This document shows positions 37,486 to 46,383 of a DNA stretch of 64,000 nt, in pieces. Numbering within the stretch: position 1 is the stretch's first letter; each line of letters begins with the position of its first letter. Made by a program: the position numbers and the translations under genes. Below the pieces are notes generated by a model. It was not told the DNA's origin. It did not search any database and saw nothing but the letters and a program-made list of their open reading frames with translations. Origin of the DNA: Thermomonas brevis (GTDB lineage Bacteria > Pseudomonadota > Gammaproteobacteria > Xanthomonadales > Xanthomonadaceae); contig NZ_CP060711.1 in the NCBI RefSeq assembly GCF_014395425.1, forward strand, positions 620,001 through 684,000. The letters are read 5' to 3'.

Positions 37486-37755
37486 ATGGATCGCAAGCTG
37501 CTCGACATCCTGGTCTGCCCCGCCACCCGCCAGCCGCTCTCGCTGCTGGACGCGGCCGGGCTCGACGCCTTCAACCGCGCGATCGCCGCCGGCGCCGTGA
37601 AGCGCGAAGACGGCACGCCGCAGGCGGACGCGCTGCGCGAGGCGCTGCTGACCCGCGACCGCAAGACCGTCTACCGGATCGACGACGGTATCCCGGTGCT
37701 GCTGGCCGAAGAGGCCATGACGACATCGCAGGTCGGCGACTTCCCGGCGGCATGA
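37486..37755 (+). CDS. Trm112/YcaR family protein
   Basis: 89 residues with the family start LLDILVCPATRQPL and the late VYRIDDGIPVLLAEEA. The second cysteine pair of zinc-binding relatives is absent, as only one Cys is visible. Length is longer than the usual 60 owing to an insertion (about 25-60). YcaR-like proteins have no firm role, although eukaryotic Trm112 activates methyltransferases. The stop overlaps the nadC start by four bases. Confidence 0.85.
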   Translation: MDRKLLDILVCPATRQPLSLLDAAGLDAFNRAIAAGAVKREDGTPQADALREALLTRDRKTVYRIDDGIPVLLAEEAMTTSQVGDFPAA

Positions 37756-38621
37756 GCGTGCGCTTCGCCCCGCCGCCGGAGGACGCGGTCGCCGCCGACG
37801 TGGCCGCCGCGCTGGCCGAGGACATCGGCCTTGGCGACGCGACCGCATCGCTGCTGGACGACGCGCCCGACAGCGCCTATCTCCTGTGCAAGGAAGACTG
37901 CGTGGTGGCCGGCCGGCCCTGGTTCGACGCCTGCCATCGCGCGCTCGATCCCGAGGTGCGCATCGACTGGCGCTGCGACGAGGGCGACCGCATCGCCAGG
38001 GGCACCGTCATCGCCACCCTGCAAGGCCGCAACCGCGCGCTGGTCAGCGCCGAGCGCGCCTCGCTCAATTTCCTGCAGACCCTGAGCGGCACCGCCACCG
38101 TCACCGCGCAGTACGTCGATGCGGTGCGCGGCACCGGCGCGAAGATCCTCGACACCCGCAAGACCCTGCCCGGCCTGCGCGTGGCGCAGAAATACGCGGT
38201 GCGCGTGGGCGGCGGCATGAACCACCGGATGGCGCTGTTTGATGCGGTGATGCTGAAGGAGAACCACATCCGCGCGTTCGGCTCCGTGGCGGCGGCCATC
38301 GCGCGCGCGCGCGCGCTGCATCCGGAGCTGCCGCTGATCGTCGAGGTGGAAACGCTGGAACAACTGCGCGACGCGCTGGACACCGGCTGTACCCGCGTGC
38401 TGATCGACGACTTCGACGCGGCGACCCGGCGCGAAGCGGTGCGCATCGCCAAGGGCGCGCCTTACCACGGCCGCATCCCGCTGGAAGTCTCGGGCGGCGT
38501 GGACATGGACACGCTGCGCGGGATCGCCGAGGACGGCGTGGACTGCATCTCGATCGGCGCGCTGACCAAGCACGTCCGCGCCATCGACTTCTCGTTGAAA
38601 CTCGGCCCGCCGCCCGCTTGA
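37752..38621 (+). CDS. nadC: Nicotinate-nucleotide diphosphorylase (carboxylating) NadC
   Basis: 289 residues. Family motifs: LAEDIGLGDATASLL, ERASLNFLQTLSGTAT, DTRKTLPGLRVAQKYAVRVGGG, MLKENHIRAFG and EVSGGVDMDTLRGIAEDGVDCIS. It uses quinolinate and PRPP to make nicotinate mononucleotide in NAD synthesis. The other de novo NAD genes (nadA, nadB) are not in the window. Coupled to the Trm112-like gene by a four-base overlap. Confidence 0.96.
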   Translation: MSVRFAPPPEDAVAADVAAALAEDIGLGDATASLLDDAPDSAYLLCKEDCVVAGRPWFDACHRALDPEVRIDWRCDEGDRIARGTVIATLQGRNRALVSAERASLNFLQTLSGTATVTAQYVDAVRGTGAKILDTRKTLPGLRVAQKYAVRVGGGMNHRMALFDAVMLKENHIRAFGSVAAAIARARALHPELPLIVEVETLEQLRDALDTGCTRVLIDDFDAATRREAVRIAKGAPYHGRIPLEVSGGVDMDTLRGIAEDGVDCISIGALTKHVRAIDFSLKLGPPPA

Positions 38622-38664
38622 AGGCGGCACGCGGATGTCGCGTGCCGCCCTTCCCCCCCGGCGC

Positions 38665-39063
38665 TCAATGCGCGCCGAGGCGCACCAGCAGCAGATCGAG
38701 GTCGGTCTTCGCCGTCACTCCGTGCGATTCGCCCGGCTGCAGGTGCAGCACCTGGCGCTCGTGCAGGGGAACGGTCTCGCCGGAAATCTCGAATTCGCCG
38801 CTGCCGCCCAGCACGACCACCAGCACCCTGTCCGGCGCGGCATGGGCAGGAAGCCGGGTGCCGGCCTTGAGCTGCAATTGCATGACCTTGGCGGTGTCGT
38901 ACTGACCCACCTGCACCATCTTGCGCGCCTCGGCCAAGCCGGTGGCGGCAGGCGCGGCGGCCAGATCGGCGAGGCGTGGCGGCGGCGGGACATCGGCGGC
39001 GATCGCGCCCGGCGCGATCGCGATGCCCAGCAGCAGGGAAGACAGCAGAAGAGGAAATTTCAT
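38665..39063 (-). CDS. Small secreted cupin-domain protein
   Basis: 132 residues with a signal peptide (about 1-22). The single cupin barrel shows QLQLKAGTRLPAHAAPDRVLVVVLGGSGEFEISGE and LQPGESHGV. It lies 180 bases downstream of, and on the same strand as, the Fur-box receptor gene, so cotranscription is possible. Function is unknown; a periplasmic binding role for a metal or ligand is a guess. Confidence 0.8.
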   Translation of the reverse strand: MKFPLLLSSLLLGIAIAPGAIAADVPPPPRLADLAAAPAATGLAEARKMVQVGQYDTAKVMQLQLKAGTRLPAHAAPDRVLVVVLGGSGEFEISGETVPLHERQVLHLQPGESHGVTAKTDLDLLLVRLGAH

Positions 39064-39243
39064 GGGCGTTCTCCGTCAGGCTGGATGGATCGGGGGGTTG
39101 TTGCTTTGGTTCGCGTCCGCTGGAGCATCGAGCCCGACCGGACGTCTTATGGGCATGGCTCGGCACGGGAAGGGCCGGGGAAACTTCGGCGTTCCCTGCC
39201 ATCGATCCGTGCAGAACGGGTTCCTCGCTCTCCTCGCGCCGGA

Positions 39244-41361
39244 TCAGAACCGCCAGGTCAGGCCGACCGTCGCGTTGCGACCGACGCCCTGCAGGAAGCC
39301 AGGCTGCGCCAGCGTTCCCTGATCCCGGATCACGTAGCTGCTGGCATAGCGGCGATCGGTCAGGTTGTCGGCATGCACGAACGCCGACCAACGGCCATCG
39401 CTGGCGGTGTATTCCAGGCGGAAGCCGAGCAGAGCGTAGCCATCCTGGTAAATGGCGCGGGTGTTGGCATGGTCGGTCGGGGTGTCGCCCGGCAACCAGC
39501 GCAGGTTCGGCCCCAGGCGCCATCCGCCATGCCGCCACAGCAGTTCGGCGCTGATCAGGTTGCGCGGCACGCCGGCGATGCGGTTGCCGGCGAACTGCCC
39601 GCCGTCGAAGGTGAAGTCGCTGTACGTCCACGCCAGCCGGTATTCCAGCGCGCCCGCAATCGCCATCGGCAGGCGGCCATCCAGCCCGGCCTCCACGCCC
39701 CGATGGGTGGTTCCGGCGGCATAGTTGTAGGTGCCGACCCGGCTGCCGGATTCGTCCACCATCGACATCAGCTCGTCGTCCACCCGGCTGTGGTAGGCGA
39801 CCAGCGACCAGTTCACCCCGCCCAGCCGACCGCCGCCGCCGATTTCGACGGTGTCCGCGGTCTGCACCCGCAGCCGCAGCAGCGCTGCCTGGGCGGCCGC
39901 GGGATTGTTCGGCGGCGCATCCGCGGACACGATTTCCCACCAGGTCGGCACTTCATTGCTGCGGCTGAGATTGGCGAATAGGCGAAGGTCCTCGCGCGGT
40001 TGCCAGATCGCGCCCAGCCTGGGGCTGGCATGGCTGTAACGCTGATCCAGACGGATGCCGCGGGACAGGTCATGGGCATTGCGCTCGACCCGGCTCCATT
40101 TGCTCTCGGCCAGCAGCCGCACGTCGCCGCCGACCCGCCACCCCAACCCGGCGACCAGGTCCAGGCTGGACGCCTCGAGCCCGTAATGGCCGAAGCGCTG
40201 CAGGCGGCTGCCATTGGCCGGATTGTTGGCATAAAAATCGCGCGCGGTGTCACCGTCGGTCCAGGATGCCCCCAGCCGGTAGTCCAGGCGCCCACGCTCG
40301 CCGTTCCACTGGTACTGCGCGCCCCAGGTATCGGAATCGCTGACGTTGTGCACGGTCGGGTTCTTGAACAGGTCATCGGTGCCCTGCCACCACAGGCCCA
40401 AACGATGCCTGGAATCCGCGGCGCCCCATTCGGACGCATTGGCTACCCGCAGTTGGCGGGTATCGCGAAGCGGGTCGCGCCGGTAGACGTTGAGCAAAGT
40501 GTCCTGCGGCGTCGCGGCATCGCCCATCACCCCGCGCGGGTCGTCTTGGACGCGGTTCTTGGGCACCACGTTGGGAATGTGGAAGAACAGGTCGGTCCAC
40601 GATAGCCAGGTGCGATTGCTGAAGGTTTCGCCAGCGCGCCAGCCGGTATTGAAATGGACCGCGCTGCGTTCGCCGTCGGCGTGGTGGCGATAACCGTCGT
40701 AGCGGTCGTGGCTGGCGCCGATCCACCAGTCGGCGCGCTCGCCGGCGCCACCCCAGGCCAACTGGCCGCCACGGCGGCCGTCGCTGCCGCTTTCCAGGCG
40801 CAGGCGTCCCCGCTCGTCGGCGCCGTTGAGGCTGAAGAAATCGATCTCGCCGCCCAGCGTGGTGGCGCCGGGACTGAGCGCATTGGCGCCGCGGCGGGCG
40901 CTGACGAACGCCGCGTTGCGCTGCTCCAGCAGGCCGATGACGAAAGAGCCATCGGCTTCGTTGAGCGGGACGCCATCCTGCAGCAGCAACAGGCCGCGGT
41001 TGACCGGATTGCTCTGGATTCCGGAGCCGCGGACGTTCAGCCGGGGCTGGTCGATGCCGCCGAAGAACTCCTGCAGCACTATGCCGGGCTGATAGTCCAA
41101 GGCATCGCGCAGCGTGGCTTGGCGGCCGGCATCGTGCAGATCGATCAGGTTGGTGCCGCCGGGAACGCGCTCGAGGCGCCGGCGCTCGTCGGTGACGCTG
41201 GGCGCCACCGGGGTGGCGATGCTGCGACCGAGCACGGTGATTCGATCCAGATCGACCGGCTCGGCGGTTCCGGGCCTTGTTTGCGCAGCGACGGGATTCC
41301 CGGCAAGGACAGAGGCGATACCGATGGTCAGCAGGTGCCGGCGGATGCGGAGGGCGAGCAT
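39244..41361 (-). CDS. TonB-dependent receptor, FecA-like
   Basis: 705 residues. ATG 41359-41361 gives a signal peptide ending in GNPVAAQ. The plug region has RITVLGRSIAT, RDALDYQPGIVLQEFFGG, RLNVRGSGIQSNPVNRG, LLQDGVPLNEADGS and GANALSPGATTLGGEIDF, a set close to FecA-type receptors. The barrel ends in VGLTWRF. No FecR/FecI genes are visible, and there is no clear N-terminal signalling domain. A good Fur box lies 100 bases upstream, so iron-complex uptake is likely though the ligand is unknown. Confidence 0.9.
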   Translation of the reverse strand: MLALRIRRHLLTIGIASVLAGNPVAAQTRPGTAEPVDLDRITVLGRSIATPVAPSVTDERRRLERVPGGTNLIDLHDAGRQATLRDALDYQPGIVLQEFFGGIDQPRLNVRGSGIQSNPVNRGLLLLQDGVPLNEADGSFVIGLLEQRNAAFVSARRGANALSPGATTLGGEIDFFSLNGADERGRLRLESGSDGRRGGQLAWGGAGERADWWIGASHDRYDGYRHHADGERSAVHFNTGWRAGETFSNRTWLSWTDLFFHIPNVVPKNRVQDDPRGVMGDAATPQDTLLNVYRRDPLRDTRQLRVANASEWGAADSRHRLGLWWQGTDDLFKNPTVHNVSDSDTWGAQYQWNGERGRLDYRLGASWTDGDTARDFYANNPANGSRLQRFGHYGLEASSLDLVAGLGWRVGGDVRLLAESKWSRVERNAHDLSRGIRLDQRYSHASPRLGAIWQPREDLRLFANLSRSNEVPTWWEIVSADAPPNNPAAAQAALLRLRVQTADTVEIGGGGRLGGVNWSLVAYHSRVDDELMSMVDESGSRVGTYNYAAGTTHRGVEAGLDGRLPMAIAGALEYRLAWTYSDFTFDGGQFAGNRIAGVPRNLISAELLWRHGGWRLGPNLRWLPGDTPTDHANTRAIYQDGYALLGFRLEYTASDGRWSAFVHADNLTDRRYASSYVIRDQGTLAQPGFLQGVGRNATVGLTWRF

Positions 41362-41813
41362 GTTCGAAAATCTCCAATCAGGAAGAGAAAGGCGCGAAGG
41401 CGGTGTGCGCGGACCGAGCCATCGGTCGCGTCGGCCGTGGCGCAGCGCTATCTCAGGCATTTCACAAATAAGAATCATTTACATTTCAAGCATGTTCGCT
41501 CCCCCCTTCTCCGTCGCAAATGACATGCGTCAACCCGCGCACTGGTCGTCCACGGAAACTTCCGTTCGACAGTGACTGCACGGCGCTGCCCGGCAGCGGG
41601 AACGGGGCGAGCTTGCCTTCTTGGCAAGACGGGTCGGGTGCGACGAGGCGGAAACGGGGGGATCCGAGCCGTCGGCACCGGGCAAGCGCACTTCCACGCC
41701 ATTCCTCCCAGGAACCGCACAGACCGGGACGCGGTGGCCACCACACGGATGCCGCGGGGCAGCCGGCATCGGCACGGATTTACCGTCGCCGCGCCTTGCG
41801 GCACGATGTCGGC
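41362..41813. other. Intergenic region with a Fur box and little else
   Basis: 452 bases between divergent genes. I see the Fur-like site at 41466-41484, a small hairpin CTTGCC/GGCAAG at 41612-41628, and no convincing gene. Open frames here lack codon bias and homology. Confidence 0.6.
41466..41484 (-). promoter_or_regulatory. Putative Fur box upstream of FecA-like receptor
   Basis: AAATAAGAATCATTTACAT matches the Fur consensus core (AGAATCATT) well and is AT-rich in a GC-rich region. A TTGAAA element lies just upstream on the minus strand and may be the -35 box. Confidence 0.75.
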
Positions 41814-42149
41814 ATGCCCACCCTGCTCATCCTGATGATCGTCGGCGCCGCCGGCTTCTTCTTTTTCACCGCCTCCCGCGCAGCGGCCGAGCGCGCCGCC
41901 GAGATCGGCCGCGACGCCTGCGAGGCCGCCGGCGTGCAGTGGCTGGACCAGTCCGTGCACGCCACCGGCCTGCGCCTGCGCCGCATGGACAATGGCTGGC
42001 TTGGCTTGGAGCGCAGCTTCCGCTTCGAGTATTCCGAGGACGGACAGGACCGCCACATCGGCCGGGTCCAGCTGCTAGGCGGCAAGCTGGTGGGCTTCAG
42101 CGGCCCGAGTCGCGCCGCGCAGGCGGTGGTGCGGAGCTTTCCGCAGTAG
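41814..42149 (+). CDS. DUF3301 family single-pass membrane protein
   Basis: 111 residues: one N-terminal membrane helix (MPTLLILMIVGAAGFFFFTA), then AGVQWLDQSVHATGLRLRRM and WLGLERSFRFEYSEDGQDRH, which are typical of DUF3301. The ATG at 41814 is preferred because the family begins with this helix; the open frame reaching 41520 is non-coding upstream. Function of the family is unknown. Confidence 0.85.
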   Translation: MPTLLILMIVGAAGFFFFTASRAAAERAAEIGRDACEAAGVQWLDQSVHATGLRLRRMDNGWLGLERSFRFEYSEDGQDRHIGRVQLLGGKLVGFSGPSRAAQAVVRSFPQ

Positions 42150-42184
42150 GCCGGCAAGCAGCCGGAACACCGGATTCGCCGCCG

Positions 42185-42308
42185 ATTGATCCGGCCCTCA
42201 AATGGTTTCCGGTAGAGCGCAGCTTGCTGCGCTGCCTGGCGTTTAGCCGAGCAAGCTCGGCTCTACACAAAGCGGCGGCGGATGCGACTATTTGAGGGCC
42301 GGACCAAT
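42185..42308. mobile_element. MITE-like element with paired GTAG palindromes
   Basis: Terminal arms 42185-42203 and 42290-42308 are inverted copies with 18 of 19 bases matching. Inside, two GTAG-led palindromes face each other: 42212-42233 (GTAGAGCGCAGC...) and 42245-42266 (reverse of GTAGAGCCGAGC...). These look like the SMAG/GTAG REP family of Stenotrophomonas. About 124 bases, no coding capacity. No target-site duplication is evident. Confidence 0.75.
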
Positions 42309-42369
42309 AACGGAATTGATGCGTCACGAGCCGCACTGGAATGCGAGGTCGGGCATTCCGAAATGCTGG

Positions 42370-42396
42370 ATCCCCGCCTGCGCGGGGATGACGCAA
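42370..42396. repeat. CCCCGCCTGCGCGGGG palindrome, half of an ATTCCCGCG-type repeat
   Basis: GGATCCCCGCCTGCGCGGGG then ATGACGC is a variant of the repeat arm seen at 53082-53214 and 57389-57520. It lies just past the sspB stop, where the hairpin could end transcription. Confidence 0.65.
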
Positions 42397-42427
42397 CGCC
42401 GGCCGCGCTGAAGCGCGGCGCGTTGCG

Positions 42428-42889
42428 TCACTTGATGATGCGCAGATGGCTGCCGCGCTTGGGCGGATCGGAGCGCGGCGGCGGGTCGGTATCGGCCGGA
42501 GTTTCCGGCGCGGCCGAAGGCGCGGCATCGGCGCCGGCATCCGCGGTTTCGGACGGCAGGTCCGCCGGCAGCGCCATGCCCTGCCCGGTCTCGCGCGCAT
42601 AGATCGCGATCACCGCCGCCATCGGCACCACCACCGACTGGCTTACGCCGCCGAATCGCGCGGAGAAGCGCAGCGCGTCGTTGTCCATTTCCAGCCGGGC
42701 CACCGCGCGATCGGCGATGTTGAGCACCACCTGCCCGTCCTTGACGGTGTGCGCGGGCACCCGCACGCCGGACACGCGCGCATCCACCAGCACGTGCGGG
42801 GTCATGCCGTTGTCGGCGATCCACTCGTACAGCGCGCGCAGGATGTACGGGCGCTGGCTGGTCATCGGCGGCAGGACGGGCTCACCCAT
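42428..42889 (-). CDS. sspB: ClpXP protease specificity-enhancing factor SspB
   Basis: 153 residues. Conserved N-terminal substrate-binding domain: RPYILRALYEWIADNGMTPHVLVDA, then VVLNIADRAVARLEM and FSARFGGVSQSVVVPMAAVIAIYARETGQGM. A flexible tail rich in Ala, Pro and Asp ends in the ClpX-binding SHLRIIK. It delivers ssrA-tagged proteins to ClpXP. The ATG at 42887-42889 is used; ATG at 42865 would give the E. coli-like start. Second gene of sspA-sspB. Confidence 0.95.
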   Translation of the reverse strand: MGEPVLPPMTSQRPYILRALYEWIADNGMTPHVLVDARVSGVRVPAHTVKDGQVVLNIADRAVARLEMDNDALRFSARFGGVSQSVVVPMAAVIAIYARETGQGMALPADLPSETADAGADAAPSAAPETPADTDPPPRSDPPKRGSHLRIIK

Positions 42890-42901
42890 TGCGCTCGCCC
42901 A

Positions 42902-43540
42902 TCAGAGCGTCAGCTCGCGCAGGTTCTTTTCCTGGTCGGTCAGGCTGCGCACGAAGCCGGGGTTGCGGAAGATGCGGTTGCCGTATTCCTCGATCACCTT
43001 GCCGTCCTTCGGCAGCGGCACGCCCAGCGCGTCCAGGCGCCAGATGATCGGCGCCATGGCGCAGTCGGCCAGGCTCATTTCGCCGTTGAGGAAGAACTTG
43101 TAGGCCTTGAACAGCGGCACCGACTGCGCCAGCAGTTCCTTCAGGCGCTTGCGGCCGGCCTCGGCCTGCTGCTTGTTGCCGAGCTGGATGGCCTGCACCT
43201 GCGGCACCCAGTCGTGCTCGATGCGCAGCATCGCCAGGCGCAGGCGGGCGCGGGCCAGCGGTTCCACCGGCATCAGCGGCGGATGCGGATAGCGCTCGTC
43301 GAGGTATTCGCTGACCACGCTCGCCGCATACAGCACCAGGTCGCGTTCGACCAGGGTGGGCACCGAGTGGTACGGGTTCAGGTCGATCAGATCCTCGGGC
43401 GGATGCTGCGGATCGACGGGGATGAGGTCGTAGGTGACGCCTTTCGCGGCCAGCACCAGGCGAACCCGGTGGCAGAGCACGTCGTCGACGGCGGAAAACA
43501 GGGTCAAGGCGTTACGCATGCGCGGACTCACAGCCATCAT
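42902..43540 (-). CDS. sspA: Stringent starvation protein A (GST-fold RNA polymerase-associated protein)
   Basis: 212 residues. GST-like fold with LFSAVDDVLCHRVRLVLAAKGV, the NPYHSVPTLVERDLVLYAASVVSEYLDERYPHP segment that is nearly invariant in SspA, and a helical C-terminal half. SspA binds RNA polymerase to change promoter use under starvation and lacks GST activity. Two adjacent ATGs (43540, 43537) follow a GGGAG site; GTG 43549 is less likely. It lies upstream of sspB and downstream of the bc1 genes. Confidence 0.94.
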   Translation of the reverse strand: MMAVSPRMRNALTLFSAVDDVLCHRVRLVLAAKGVTYDLIPVDPQHPPEDLIDLNPYHSVPTLVERDLVLYAASVVSEYLDERYPHPPLMPVEPLARARLRLAMLRIEHDWVPQVQAIQLGNKQQAEAGRKRLKELLAQSVPLFKAYKFFLNGEMSLADCAMAPIIWRLDALGVPLPKDGKVIEEYGNRIFRNPGFVRSLTDQEKNLRELTL

Positions 43541-43655
43541 CAGGATCACTCCCGCGCCCGCCGGACTCCGCCGGACGCACCCGCGCCGCCCGCAGGATGC
43601 GGGCGGCAGTCAAGCTTCGTTCCCCGTGGCGGGCGTCCTTGCCATCCGCCGCCGA

Positions 43656-44399
43656 TCAGTGAACGTCCCGCCAGTATTCCTGCTTCAGCAGCCAGGCGAC
43701 GAAGGCGAAGAAGACGAGGAACAGGACCGCCCACACGCCGACGTTCTGGCGCTTGAGCGCCGCCGGCTCGCCGACGTATTCGAGGAAGGCGGTGATGTCG
43801 CGCACGGTGCGGTCGAACTGTTCCGGACTCTGGCTGCCCGGCTGGCTCACGGTGAAGCCTTCCACCGGCAGCTCGCCGGCTTCGGTCTTCTTGCCGTAGA
43901 CCGGCTGCTGCACGCCCTGCAGCTCCCACAGCGGGTTCGGCATCGAGGCGTTGGCGAACAGGGTGTTGTTCCAGCCGACCGGGCGGCCCTCGTCCACGTA
44001 GAAGGACTTGAGGTAGGTGTAGATCCAGTCGCTGCCGCGCACGCGGGCGATCAGGCTCAGGTCCGGCGGCGCCTTGCCGAACGCGGCCACGCCCATCGCC
44101 GGCGTCATCGCCGAGATCACGTGGTCGCCGATCTTGCCGCCGCTGAAGTTGAGGTTGGCCATCACGTCGTCTTCGCTGAGGCCCAGGTCCTCGCCGATGC
44201 GCGCGTAACGCATGTACTTCAGCGAATGGCAGCCGCCGCAGTAGTTCATGAACAGGGCCGCGCCGCGCTGCAGCGAAGCCTTGTCGTTGAGGTCGACGCC
44301 CGACTGCTGCAGGTTGCCGCCCTCGTTCGCCAGGGCCACGGTGCTGAGCAGGAGGCCGGCGGCGAACGTCGCCGCGCGGGTCAGGAAGTTCTTAGTCAT
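43656..44399 (-). CDS. petC: Cytochrome c1 of the bc1 complex
   Basis: 247 residues. Signal peptide (about 1-24), heme-binding C54-G-G-C57-H58, a methionine ligand region near PAMGVA, and a C-terminal membrane anchor VWAVLFLVFFAFVAWLL. It passes electrons from the Rieske protein to soluble cytochromes in the periplasm. Third gene of petABC, with its start overlapping the end of the cytochrome b gene. Confidence 0.96.
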   Translation of the reverse strand: MTKNFLTRAATFAAGLLLSTVALANEGGNLQQSGVDLNDKASLQRGAALFMNYCGGCHSLKYMRYARIGEDLGLSEDDVMANLNFSGGKIGDHVISAMTPAMGVAAFGKAPPDLSLIARVRGSDWIYTYLKSFYVDEGRPVGWNNTLFANASMPNPLWELQGVQQPVYGKKTEAGELPVEGFTVSQPGSQSPEQFDRTVRDITAFLEYVGEPAALKRQNVGVWAVLFLVFFAFVAWLLKQEYWRDVH

Positions 44400-45675
44400 G
44401 CATCGTCACCCGTTCCGGCACCGGCTTGGTCTTGTCGAGCTTCGACCAGACCGGCATGGTGATGAAGAAAGCGAAATAGAGGAAGGTCAGCACGCGGCCG
44501 ATGATCGCCTCGACCGGGTCGGTGCCCGGGCCGCCGCCGATCTTGGCCAGCCAGCAGAAGCAGACCACGAACATCAGCAGCATCGCCCAGCTCAGCCAGC
44601 CGCGGTAGCGGTAGGACTTGACCGGCGACTTGTCCAGCCACGGCACCAGGAACAGGCAGACGATCGCGCCGAACATCACCAGCACGCCCCACAGCTTGAT
44701 GCCGAAGAACGAGGGCACCACGCGCAGCATCGCGTAGTACGGGGTGAAGTACCACACCGGCTTGATGTGCGACGGCGTCACCAGCGGGTTGGCCTCGGTG
44801 AAGTTGTCGTGCTCGAGGAACAGCCCGCCGAAGGTCGGCGCGAAGAAGATCACGAACGCCGCGATGATCAGGAAGCAGGCGACGAAGAAGGTGTCCTTCA
44901 CCGTGTAGTACGGGTGGAACGGCACGCCGTCGGCCGGCGCGGTGGGCGACCAGCGGTTGCCCTTCGGGCCCTTCTTGATCTCCACGCCGTCGGGGTTGTT
45001 GGACCCCACTTCGTGCAGGGCGAAGATGTGCAGGGTCACCAGCAGCAGCAGCACCAGCGGCAGCGCGATGACGTGCAGGGCGAAGAAGCGGTTCAGCGTC
45101 GCGTCGCCCGGGTTGAAGTCGCCCATGATCCATTCGGTCAGGCCGCCGCCGATCACCGGGATCGCGCCGAACAGCGAGATGATCACCTTGGCGCCCCAGT
45201 ACGACATCTGGCCCCACGGCAGCACGTAGCCCATGAAGGCTTCGGCCATCAGCACCAGGTAGATCACCATGCCGAGCAGCCAGACCAGCTCGCGCGGCTT
45301 GCGGTAGCTGCCGTACATCAGCCCGCGGAACATGTGCAGGTAGATGACGATGAAGAACAGCGACGCGCCGGTGCTGTGCATGTAGCGGATCAGCCAGCCC
45401 CACTCCACGTCACGCATGATGTATTCGACCGAGCTGAAGGCTTCCGCCGCGCTCGGCTTGAACTGCATCGTCAGGAAGATGCCGGTGACGATCTGGTTGA
45501 CCAGCACCACGCTGGCCAGGATGCCGAAGATGTACCAGATGTTGAAGTTCTTCGGAGCGTAGTACTCCGACATGTGCTTGCGGTAGAACGGCATCAGGCC
45601 GTGCGCGCGCTCGTTGACCCACTCCATGACGCCGTTGGCGGCGTCGCAGGCGGCTTGCGTGATCTTGTTCGCCAT
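44392..45675 (-). CDS. petB: Cytochrome b of the bc1 complex
   Basis: 427 residues with eight or nine membrane helices. Heme-ligand histidine pairs are in RYMHSTGASLFF...YLHMFRG and FFALHVIALPLVLLLLVTLHIFALHE; the quinol-oxidation loop carries PVIGGGLTEW and the PEWY-equivalent region reads KPVWYFTPYYAML, so the usual PEWY glutamate is changed. It carries quinol oxidation and reduction sites. Three bases separate it from petA. Confidence 0.96.
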   Translation of the reverse strand: MANKITQAACDAANGVMEWVNERAHGLMPFYRKHMSEYYAPKNFNIWYIFGILASVVLVNQIVTGIFLTMQFKPSAAEAFSSVEYIMRDVEWGWLIRYMHSTGASLFFIVIYLHMFRGLMYGSYRKPRELVWLLGMVIYLVLMAEAFMGYVLPWGQMSYWGAKVIISLFGAIPVIGGGLTEWIMGDFNPGDATLNRFFALHVIALPLVLLLLVTLHIFALHEVGSNNPDGVEIKKGPKGNRWSPTAPADGVPFHPYYTVKDTFFVACFLIIAAFVIFFAPTFGGLFLEHDNFTEANPLVTPSHIKPVWYFTPYYAMLRVVPSFFGIKLWGVLVMFGAIVCLFLVPWLDKSPVKSYRYRGWLSWAMLLMFVVCFCWLAKIGGGPGTDPVEAIIGRVLTFLYFAFFITMPVWSKLDKTKPVPERVTMHD

Positions 45676-45678
45676 GGC

Positions 45679-46278
45679 TTACGCGGCTCCCTTCGGGTCG
45701 ACGCCGATGACCAGGGTGTTGTCGTCCTCGAAATGGTAGGGCGGCACCGGCAGGTTGGCGGGCGCGGGCTGCGCCTTGAGGACGCGCCCGGCGAGGTCGT
45801 AGCGCGACTTGTGGCAGGGACAGAAGTAGCCGCCCTTCCAGTCGGGATCGAACGGCTCGGGCTTGACCTCGGCGTGCAGCTCGGGCGCGCAGCCCAGGTG
45901 GGTGCAGACGCCGACCAGCACCAGCACCTCGGGCTTGATCGAACGCCACTCGTTCTTGGCGTAGGCCGGCTGCTGATCGATGTTGTCCGACTTGGGGTCG
46001 GCCAGCAGCGCATCCATCTGCGGCAGCATGTCCAGCATCGACTTCGAGCGCTTGGCGACGAAGATCGGCTGGCCGCGCCAGTTGATGACCATCTGCTGGC
46101 CTTCCGCCAGCTCGCTGATGTCCTGGGTCACCGGCGCGCCGGCGAAACGCGCGCGCGCACTGGGGCTCCATGACTTGATGAACGGCACCGCCGCGAAACC
46201 GGCACCCACCGCTCCCACCACCGCGGTCGTCGCGGTGAGGAACCGGCGCCGACCGGTGTTGACCTCTTCGTTGGCCAT
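45679..46278 (-). CDS. petA: Rieske iron-sulfur subunit of the bc1 complex
   Basis: 199 residues. TGRRRFLTATTAVVGAVG is a twin-arginine type signal that also anchors the protein. The cluster motifs are C125-T-H127-L-G-C130 and C153-P-C155-H156. It takes electrons from quinol and gives them to cytochrome c1. First gene of petABC; ATG 46276-46278 is preferred over a longer form to 46311. Confidence 0.96.
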   Translation of the reverse strand: MANEEVNTGRRRFLTATTAVVGAVGAGFAAVPFIKSWSPSARARFAGAPVTQDISELAEGQQMVINWRGQPIFVAKRSKSMLDMLPQMDALLADPKSDNIDQQPAYAKNEWRSIKPEVLVLVGVCTHLGCAPELHAEVKPEPFDPDWKGGYFCPCHKSRYDLAGRVLKAQPAPANLPVPPYHFEDDNTLVIGVDPKGAA

Positions 46279-46383
46279 CCCGCACTCCGAAAAAAATACG
46301 CAAGAAAACACGGTTGCGGCAGGTCGGCGACGCGCTGGCGAACGCTGGCCGGCCGCAAAAGACAGGGAAGTGTAACGGAACGC

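Noticed and set aside
41520..41760. Possible cobalamin-type riboswitch upstream of the FecA-like receptor
   Set aside because: Some GC-rich segments recall it, but the B12 box and core order are absent on either strand. A Fur box explains regulation better.
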